Shown here: piece after piece, positions 56,274-64,000 of the stretch
Position numbering within the stretch: the first letter of the stretch is position 1
How the letters are laid out: the number at the start of each line of letters is the position of its first letter
Source of the DNA: Glycine soja
Lineage: Eukaryota > Streptophyta > Magnoliopsida > Fabales > Fabaceae
DNA length: 64,000 nt
Assembly: GCF_004193775.1 (NCBI RefSeq)
Contig: NC_041019.1
Location: 40,692,966-40,756,965, forward strand
Direction of reading: 5' to 3'
Made by a program: the position numbers and the translations under genes
Notes under the pieces: generated by a model
What the model saw: only the letters and a program-made list of their open reading frames with translations
The model's database searches: none
Told to the model about the DNA's origin: nothing

Positions 56274-58344
56274 GTGAATCTACCTTGTTTCAAATCCAGT
56301 ATTCTATTTTATGTAATTAATCTTTTTTGTTTACATCATGGCTAGTAGCCAGCCAACTATATGTGAATTAATATTATAGTTCATTTTATTTCAATTATGG
56401 TTCTTTATTCCTTGTTTTTCTGGTACCAGCCTATGTTTTCATAGTCTATGCCTATCTTTTCTATAAGTTGGAGGGTCGATCATTGAATCTTTAGAAAACT
56501 GATAAACCACCCACAAAAATTGATATTTGGTGCAAATTTGTTGCATTCATATAATAATGATGGACACTTTTGGACCGAATGAGCTTATGAGCATCTACTA
56601 AATTTGACTGCAATGTGTTGCATAGCTAAATGGATGAAAGTTTTGTGCTGTTATAGAAGAACTGTGCAGCACTTATTCTCTTTAATTGTTTCTAAATTTT
56701 TTTCTTTTTTTTCTTTTCCAACTATATATCTATGTTTATGATATTATTCTATCATTTATACTAGATAGTTGGTAAATAGCTGAATTTATTGTCAACCTTT
56801 TTTTGAGAAATAATTTTAGTCAATTTTTGATCAAATTAAGCTTTGGGAATTATTTTTAAAAGAAGAAGTTTCTACATGTACCTTGTATCAATTAAACCAT
56901 TCAACTGAAATAATGATGCACCCAAAAGGAAGAGATGTGATGCATATATAATAATACAAATATATAATATTTTTTTTGTTTATTTCTCTCATGCGATAAA
57001 TGATATGCAAATAAGATATAAATTAAACATATTATAATAAACTCATTTATATCAAACTTAAATTTACAATATTATTTTAATTCAAATTTACATTTGTAAA
57101 TTTTAATCTAAACATGTACTAACTGAAATATTTCCCTCCTCTTAAATTTAAGGCATGTTTGAATGTTCAAGTGCCTTCATAATTATGTTTGCAAATGAAT
57201 TAGGACCATTATTTCTGCCTTTATCGGTTGGATTTGTCTCATAACAAACGCTGCAATACCTCTAACTGCTATTCAAACATGCGTTTAATCTTGGATCTTG
57301 CATCCACGTTGCCATGTGCACATATTCTCTCTACGTGTATAATAAAACTTTACCATGTCCACAATTGTATTAATTCATACCTAATAGAATACAAAAATTT
57401 TTGTATTAAATTGTTCAATTTGAAGATTATTATTATTATTATTATGTTTTGGGATTTTTTTTTCTTTTCAATTGGATACAAGTTCAAGGATCCAATTGAA
57501 ACAAAAAAAGTTTAGAGCTTGCAAAAGTGAGAATACCGGCCTATAGAGTTGAGAATATCGGCCTACAAAGGTTGGTGATTTTTAATTAGGTCCTTGAATT
57601 TTTTTTCATTTTTAAATAAGGCTCTGAACTATTTTATTTTTTTCTAACTATGTCCCTGAACTTATATTTATTTTTTAATTAGGTCCAACATAGACCTAAT
57701 TAAAAAATACATACAAGTTTAGGGAACTTAATGAAAAAATTTGGTAAATCTTTAAGGATCTGTAGAGTAATTAAACCTTTTATTTTCCTTTTTATAGATT
57801 GTTGTCCTTTTCTCATTATGCATATGTAAACACTAGATTTTCCCTATCATTCCATTTAAAACCAGATTCATGTAGCTTTGGACATGTTGATTTAAGACAA
57901 GGTGAGAGAACAATCACTTGCTCATATAGTTAATTAGTAAGATATGCTTTAGTTTTCAACTATATATTAACTATTCAATTTGGAACCTGCAGGCTTATTT
58001 TAATGCACCCAGGGGAAAGGAACCACTGGCTTTGGACATGGTAAGTATGGGTAAGGGCCAAACCGGTAAACTAGTAGAAAATAATTATAAAATCTAGTTT
58101 TTACTTATTTTGTGATAAGATATATATGTGAGTAAGTTGAAAATGAGTAATATTTATATTTTATAGTTTGATAACTATCATTTAAATTTGTTTCTAGATT
58201 AATATTATGAGATTGTAAGTAACGTGATATTGTAATGAAAATAATATTTTAAATAATTTTAATTTAAAATTAATATATTTTCTATAAATTGGTTCTGGTT
58301 GGTTCACAATGTAAAAACAGATAAAATATTAATTTTTTTACAAA
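56274..58344 (+). other. CACTA-like element interior, non-coding
   Basis: AT-rich, no recognised coding sequence apart from the MITE-like element entered separately. A TTA microsatellite stretch is at about 57427-57444. This may include intron or 3' flank carried with the captured phosphatase fragment. Confidence 0.35.
57577..57778. repeat. Small inverted-repeat MITE-like element
   Basis: The left half has TTTTTAATTAGGTCCTTGAA and the right half has AAGGATCTGTAGAGTAATTA ending TTAAACC; the halves are imperfect reverse complements around TTAGGTCCAACATAGACCTA near 57680. It resembles the element at 3893-4490. Confidence 0.55.
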
Positions 58345-58800
58345 AAACAACATCGGTTGGTCTAAAATCGATGTAAAAAGTTTCCTTACAACATCGATTT
58401 TGACAAAATCAATGTTGTTAAAGCACTTTCTACATCGGCTTTGCCCAAAACTGAAGTCGTCAGCACATTCAACATCGGTTCTACCAAAAATCGATGTTGC
58501 AGAAATACTTTTTATATCGATTTTTTCAAAACCGATGTAGAAAGTGCTTCAAAATACACAATTCAACATCAAATTTTTTTAGAACCGATGTTGTTATGCA
58601 CCTTACAACATCGGTTTTAACTAAAACCGATATTGTTTTTACAGTTTTTATGTTTTTTTATTTTTATTTCTTACTAAAAATCGATATCGTGTAGTATATG
58701 TTAACATCAGTTTTTTGAAAACCGATGTTAACATTGATAATGTTAACGTCGGTGGCTTCAACATCGGTTAAAAATTGATGTTGAAAGTAAAAAACAATTG
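58345..58800 (+). repeat. CACTA subterminal repeat field
   Basis: At least eight inverted pairs of ACATCG(G/A)TTTT and AAAA(C/T)CGATGT, spaced about 45-65 bp, for example 58439-58500 and 58600-58640. Pairs could fold into hairpins. The left end of the element has only one to two such pairs. Confidence 0.75.
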
Positions 58801-58829
58801 ATGTTAAAAGTTTATTTTTAGTATTGTTG

Positions 58830-60006
58830 AATTGTGTTTTTTAAAACTTTAGTTAAAATGTGTATCGTCTTATAAAACAAGTTTAACAGATGCAAGGATA
58901 TAACACATTGAAGGAACAAAAACTTTGTTTTATCAAAACCTTTTTGAAAACCAATGTGTTAAGTCAAAAGGCATATATGTCTTAAGATGAATTAAGACCC
59001 TTAATTATTTTTATTAGAGCAAATGATACAAAAGTTAAAAGTTGTATCTTATGTGATATCAAACTATGTCTCATACATTTGTGTTAGTGTTATCAAACGA
59101 TAGAAGTGTCATGGTGATGTGAACCTGAGTAGGAGCGGATCGTTTGATACAGGTTACAGAGATTTGGATGACGCCACTTCCCGTGAAGGAAGATAAGTCA
59201 GGGTAGACGCCACTTCCGGTGAAGAAAGATAAGTCCGGGTAGACGCCACTTCCAATGAAGGAAGATAAGTCAGGGTAGACGCCACTTCCAGTGAAGGAAG
59301 ATAAGTCAGGGTAGACGCCACAAGGATTACCTTGATAAGTCTGATAATTGGTTCAACAAGGAACCCAGAGAGAAACTCTCACCAAATTTTATCAAATGCC
59401 AAAAGTTTTTTTATTCAAAACAAAAACCAATACTTATAGTGTAGCTGAACAAAAAGATAAAAATAAACATGGGCCTTCTAAACAGTTTGGGCCAAAATTA
59501 CAATAAAAATAAATTATAATTAAAAACATATTTAACTTGGGCCTTCAAATTAGTTTGGGCCTTTAGCAACAATTAATTGTCTTGATAGTGTCTCTGCCTC
59601 TAGGCCTTCATCCTTCTCCACTTAGGCCTTCATCCTACTCCACTTGGGCCTTCATCCTTCTCCACTCGGGGGCTTTGTCCTTCTCCACTTAGGCTTTCGT
59701 CCTTCTCCACTTGGGCCTTTAGCCTGTATTTGGCCAGTTTCATGATTCTCATCACATGGCATGATCTGATACAACATTAAATCGATGACATCTAAGAATT
59801 CATTTATTCCTCTACGTCTGAGACTCATTTTGCAGAGACATTCTCCTAGGATCTGTTGAATCCTATGAAGAATAAATGAAGTTCAAGATCTAGAAGTTGC
59901 CAAACATCATCAAAAGACATGCATTGTTGGTGACAGACCTACTTTGGCTTAAAGCAAGTGGTTTTCTACTAAAGTGATCAATATGAAAGCTAACAAGAGT
60001 GGTTTT
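58830..60006. other. Copia LTR-like sequence with two short tandem arrays
   Basis: This looks like the left part of a Copia (Sirevirus-like) LTR that continues at 61108-61116 and 62398 onward when two later insertions are removed. Array one (59169-59325) has four units of about 44 bp with GACGCCACTTCC and GAAGGAAGATAAGTC. Array two (59601-59727) has five units of about 24 bp with GGCCTTCATCCTTCTCCACTT. No coding sequence was found. Confidence 0.4.
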
Positions 60007-61107
60007 CCTGCTGATGTGTCATTATTTTCTCCTATTTCTTAACCCTTTTTGTCACCATTTTAATTACTGATTAGCCTTAATTGTCAAATTAATTATGCAG
60101 TTTTATCATTTGGGCATACTTGACTAATTTTGTGTTTTTAATTTAATTTCAGGAGAATTATAAGCAATTGGGCTTGGATCCGAAATTGGGCTGACCGGCT
60201 TGGACTTGAAGAGAGCAGACAGTTTTATTTTATTTCGTCCAGTTTTATTTTATTTCGTTTTTGGGCTTGGACTTAAAACAGATTTGTAAGCTTTGGGGTT
60301 GAGGACCTATATAATAGCACCATGGTTTTAGTAGAAGGGGACGGTGAACATAGGAGAGAAAATTTTAGGGTTTTGCATTTTTTCAGTTTTGTGTTACTGT
60401 TCACGCGCACTGTTCAAATAGCAATCAAAATTCATTTTCTGCTTCAAATTGCAATTTCGTTTTCTGCTTCTGCCCTTGAATTCGTTTTCGTTGCTGCTGA
60501 TTAATGGAAGGCTGAGTCTCCAGTGTTGTTTTCTCTTGAGGATCAAGCACAACTCTCTTTGAGGTTTTGTTATTACTATTGAATTCTGATCAGTTTTTCC
60601 CTTTCACCAATTGCTCTGTATTTGTTGGTATTAATCCATGCATGCTTAATGGTTGATTAATTGTCTCTGTGCTTAATTTACGTTCATGCTTAATGATCAG
60701 TTTCGTTCATGCTTAATGAACATGTGGGAGGGATTAATTGGTGTATGTGTTGCTTAATCACATAATGACAGCCTTATGTTAATTTTCGCTTAGTCAATTA
60801 ATTTTGGGTTGGATTAAGTGATTGAACTGATTAGGGATAAATTCTCATAACCTAGGATAAGAGACTTGTTGTTGAATCAAGGGGAAACAACATGTTTTAA
60901 TTTTGTTACTTTCTTATTCAAGTTTGCTTGCTATTTAAATTACAAAAACAAACAACCCCCCCCCCCCCCCCGCCTTCGTTACTGTTTGATTAACATATGT
61001 TATGAATGTTTGGTTGATCATTGCTCACTGAGAGACGACCTAGGATCACTTCCTAGATACTTCATTTTTAATGTTTGTTTGATTCGAGTACGGCCTCGAT
61101 CACCTGC
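60007..61107 (+). mobile_element. Solo LTR with CCTGC target duplications
   Basis: The LTR occupies 60012-61102, starts TGATGTGTCATTATTTTCTC and ends GGCCTCGATCA. CCTGC flanks it at 60007-60011 and 61103-61107. A TATA box (CTATATAATAG) at about 60309 gives a plus orientation. It contains a 16-C homopolymer at about 60956-60971 and a GAGACGACCTAGGATCACTT segment seen in legume gypsy LTRs. Confidence 0.85.
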
Positions 61108-61116
61108 ATGAAGGAG

Positions 61117-62397
61117 TATGTTGTTAGGACTTTTGGCAAGTGCATCAATTGTTGTTGTAGGTTTCACATTTATAAAATAGTTCGTCTCTATAGGAACTTG
61201 AGTTTACTTAATTCATTCTGGTTAAGGTAATCTCAGTTTAATAGTTATGTACAAATTTAATCGAATGTCATTGGTTTTGGTTTGATTAACTAAAGACAGC
61301 TTAAAGTAAAAGAAAAGTAAAAATAACGGATTTACAGAAATAACGGAAATACAAAAAATACAAAAATAACAGAATTTAGTGCGTTGAAAATACATAAATT
61401 ATGGAAATAATAATAACGACTTTAAATTAATTCAAGAAAACAAAGGATTGGATTTCATCATTCATACCCTTAGTATCCTAATAAGATTAACATGTATAAA
61501 TCGTTTTTTAACATTACTGATGCACACATAGTTATCCTAAGTTGATTCCTCGCACTTGAAACCTAAGAATATTTACTAAATATCGATCCCTCGCATATGC
61601 AATAAATATCCCATCATTACAATTATAGTCTGGTGCTTTTTGCAATCAAAACATTATGCTATATTCCTAGCAACATAACGTCAAGAGTAAAATCATTCGG
61701 TTCAAACTCTAAGATTACTTTCTAGTCTCACTTAAAATCCAATTTCATGACACTAGTGATCAAATAGAATCAAGCATTAGGAGTAGAATGAAATTACCAA
61801 TATATAATATCAAAAGGGATACATAAGGGTACAAAGATTATATTCAATCCTTTAGAAAAACTAACCGATCATTGTGCAGAGCACAAAACTAATAAGAGAA
61901 ATGACAAAGGAAGTGATCCAAAGTCACAACTCTTCAGTGCCTCAGCTCCACTTTTTCTCTTCTTCTTCTTCTTCTACGTTTTTCTCTCAGCTTTTAGGTT
62001 GTTGGATCTGGTTTTCCTCTTCCCCTGCATTGCTATTTATAGAAAAAGCCATTTAGTGCAGGGGAAACTCGCCCAGGCGAGCTGCTTGCTTAAGGCTGAA
62101 GTTTTCTCTTAGCCTAAGTGATCTAGATGATAGCCTGGGTGAATTTAGGATCAAAAATCTTCGTGAAATGACCATTTTACCCTTCCTTTTAGCTTTGTTT
62201 CTAGATCTAACAAACAACCATCAAAACCTACAAAATTATGGATGAATCTTTCATATTTAAACAATAATATTAGTAAATGTACAATATATAGTTACAACTA
62301 GTTTTAAGGGTAGTTTATAAGAAAACTATTACAATTAAAGGATAAGTGCTAACAATTTAATCCCAAAAATAACTTAAATTTGGCACTTATCATATGT
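61117..62397 (-). mobile_element. Solo LTR with TATGT target duplications
   Basis: The LTR occupies 61122-62392. Read on the minus strand it starts TGATAAGTGCCAAATTTAAG and ends TTGCCAAAAGTCCTAACA. TATGT flanks it at 61117-61121 and 62393-62397. On the minus strand the TATA box CTATAAATAG is at 62033-62042 and the palindrome core CTCGCCCAGGCGAG is 25 bp upstream (62068-62081). It lies only 9 bp from the right target duplication of the neighbouring solo LTR. Confidence 0.85.
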
Positions 62398-62735
62398 GCA
62401 TTGAATGCAAACATTAAATGTTCCAACGATCACAATCTTCAAACGCGAGCTCAAGTGAAGAAATCTATCCATTTAAAGACAACAAACACTTGTTGAAGAA
62501 GGCCTATATATACCAGAAGCTTTGAAGACATGGATACAAACTTACAGGCTCTCATTCAAATTCTTTCTGTAAAAAGATTTTTTTTATATTTCTATATGGT
62601 TCTAAAAAGCTCTCAAAACACCTTGAACACCTTAAGAGAAAAAACTAAAGTGTTGAGATTGTATATTCGTCTGTAAGACAATTAAGAGTTAGTCATAGTG
62701 TAAACTATCAATAAATTTGTTTGATTTGTATAGAG
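62398..62735 (+). other. Copia LTR remnant joined to a pol tail
   Basis: Contains a TATA box (CTATATATACC, about 62502) and leader-like sequence, then runs straight into the RNase H tail. The primer-binding site, gag, protease, integrase and RT are missing. This suggests a large internal deletion of a Copia element. Confidence 0.4.
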
Positions 62736-62976
62736 GCAACATATTGTGACAACACTAGTGCAACCAATTTATCTAAAAATTCCACACAACATTCAAAGGT
62801 AAAACATATTGAGATAAGATGTCATTTCATTCATGATTATGTGCAAAAAAAGTGTTTTTGACATAAAGTTTGTAGACACAAATCACCAATGGGTTGATAT
62901 CTTCACTAAGCCTTTGTCTGGAGATCCCTTCGTCTGTATTAGGGAACATTTAAATATAGTTGGTCCATCAAATTAA
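62736..62976 (+). pseudogene. pol: Copia (Sirevirus-like) RNase H tail fragment
   Basis: The frame begins ATYCDNTSATNLSKNSTQHS, continues KHIEIRCHFIHDYVQ, and after a one-base frame change resumes with VDTNHQWVDIFTKPL to a stop at 62974-62976. The CDN...SKN...H..H motifs are those of the C-terminal end of Ty1/copia pol. Everything upstream is missing, so this is a dead fragment. Confidence 0.8.
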
Positions 62977-63358
62977 TTATACAACTTTATTATTCTCATA
63001 CCATTGTATCGTCTTATATATTTTCATTAACCTATTTGGACTATTAGACGCTCAGGTGTATAGACAGAAGGGGAAATGTGTTCTCAAAGATTGTAGCTGA
63101 AAGGTTTTTCTTAAAAGACGTGTTTCGCCCTTTTCGCCATGATTGAAAAATTTTTCTAAAAATTTACTAATGGGATTTGAATTGTTACTGTTCATTTCTA
63201 TCTTTGTGTTTCCAAAACAAATAAAAGGCAAAGGCGGGCACTCAAGAGACTCTTTCCAAACTTTGAACTCTCAAAACTCTATATTTATGCTTGTGTCTAA
63301 GATATCAAATTTCAAAAATCTCATCTTTTCATTCAAAAAGTTGCAATCTTTGTGAACA
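62977..63358 (+). other. Spacer after the Copia pol tail
   Basis: No coding sequence recognised. The segment has GCAAAGGCGGGCACTCAAGA and CT-rich words, and probably corresponds to the pol-to-downstream-ORF spacer of a Sirevirus. Confidence 0.3.
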
Positions 63359-64000
63359 ATGGCACCCAAGAGGAATGAAGTTTTTGTGATTCCAGGAATT
63401 AACAACATAGAGGATGTTAAATGCACTTTCCCATAAGAGTTCTTCATCCCTGGACAATGGGTGAACTTTCAAAGCCTAGAAGAAAAGGGGTTTCCAATCA
63501 GAGGGCTCTTCAATCGTTTTGGATGGACACCATTCCTTGAAAAGTTCAGCTCTTGGCATGATGGCATGTATGCTTTGTTATGGGGAATTGCATGACAAGA
63601 TGGAGCCACCATCAGAGGCATCATTCAAAGAAAGGAGGTTATCATCTTTCTTGCCACCATAGTTGTTGCGTTTGGGTGTGCAAAATAAGGCATGGTGTTT
63701 GAAAAGGACTAGGAGAAAGAGACTACTTAGAAAACTATAAATATTATGCTTTATGGTGGTCCATGCTCAATAACAAATGATAAACCTACATTGATCAGAT
63801 TTTTTAGGACAACAAACCTAACCTATATGTGCAAGCTTACTCATAACCTTCTGTTCAACATAGTGATGCACAAACTTGGGTCACGAGGCTATGTCAGTGG
63901 CAAGGATAGATTATGCATGTATAAGGTTATGGTGGGAGAGAAGGTGAATCTGCCTGAAGTCATCTTCTATTACTGGGTGCAAGAATTCAAAGACAAATTC
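63359..64000 (+). pseudogene. Decayed ORF downstream of Copia pol (Sirevirus extra/env-like position)
   Basis: It starts with ATG at 63359 (MAPKRNEVFVIPG) and runs off the window. Several in-frame stops occur (for example near 63434 and 63592), and the rest keeps a protein-like pattern such as GLFNRFGWTPFLEKF and NLTYMCKLTHNLLFN. In soybean Sireviruses an additional ORF, sometimes called env-like, occupies this position. Whether this piece belongs to that class or to the plant-transposon-protein domain seen in the Ogre extra ORF cannot be settled by eye. Confidence 0.5.

Larger units (their letters stand above)
54035..58829 (+). mobile_element. CACTA-like element carrying captured gene fragments
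   Basis: The left end reads TACTACTACAAAAATAAG and the right end, reversed, reads CAACAATACTAAAAATAAAC, which is an imperfect inverted match. Next to both ends lie ACATCGGTTTT...AAAACCGATGT words: two on the left (54058-54110) and a dense field on the right (58345-58800). Such subterminal fields mark CACTA elements, where the transposase binds. The inside has no transposase but has spliced pieces of three host genes, so it looks like a non-autonomous, gene-carrying (Pack-type) element. The 3-bp target duplication expected of CACTA could not be fixed because the termini have diverged. Confidence 0.65.

Noticed and set aside
60866..61111. 81-codon ORF crossing a 16-C run
   Set aside because: It lies wholly in a solo LTR and reads through a homopolymer; no family match.

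Overview
The window is plant nuclear DNA and most likely soybean or a close Glycine relative. It is AT-rich with spliced genes. It carries a very large Tat/Ogre-type Ty3/gypsy retrotransposon with its diagnostic pol intron, an RTE-type LINE ending in a TTG repeat, and a CACTA-type element with a field of ACATCGGTTTT-like subterminal repeats. I have no database access, so the species call rests on recognition.

Only one apparently functional host gene is present. It lies at 1165-6094 on the minus strand and is a four-exon TPR gene of the SDI1/MS5 (sulfur deficiency-induced / POLLENLESS3-like) family. Its third intron holds a 5'-truncated LINE with an open 519-codon reverse transcriptase ORF, and its second intron holds a long inverted-repeat element. 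From 7.3 to 13.8 kb there is a CACTA-like terminus followed by spliced fragments of two unrelated host genes, a RAD21/SYN cohesin subunit and a DEAD-box helicase of the RH10 type. The helicase fragment is cut by a 4.5-kb solo LTR (13806-18317, target duplication TCAAG).

From 18.8 to 51.3 kb there is a stack of nested retroelements. The oldest layer is a plus-strand Ogre-like element of which the 3' part survives. It was hit by two unrelated solo LTRs arranged head to head (about 19.1-20.7 and 21.1-22.3 kb). It was also hit by an Ogre solo LTR (24905-27139, duplication CTTGA). Finally a complete 20.6-kb minus-strand Ogre element (29469-50064, duplication AGCCG) landed inside its 3' LTR. The complete element has, in its own 5'-3' order: LTR, PBS, ORF1 (with an assembly gap), gag, protease, intron, RT, RNase H, integrase, an extra ORF, a 3' UTR with repeat arrays, PPT and LTR. 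Its gag-pol is broken by frameshifts, two in-frame stops and an Asp-to-Asn change in RT motif A, while the extra ORF is intact.

From 54.0 to 58.8 kb lies a CACTA-like element that has captured pieces of three host genes: a U-box-type ARM-repeat protein, a coiled-coil protein, and an FCP1/SCP-like phosphatase. From 58.9 kb to the end lies Copia (Sirevirus-like) debris, broken by two solo LTRs inserted 15 bp apart (60012-61102, duplication CCTGC; 61122-62392, duplication TATGT). It ends in a decayed RNase H tail and a decayed downstream ORF.

Three signals are not explained by routine TE annotation. First, the Ogre 3' UTR arrays are chains of back-to-back hairpins whose stems covary. Second, a GCTCGCC(CA/TG)GGCGAGC palindrome sits 25-28 bp upstream of the TATA box in three LTR families. 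Third, a conserved branch-point-like and CGCAG acceptor-like motif stands directly before the ATG of the extra ORF, in both the young and the old element.
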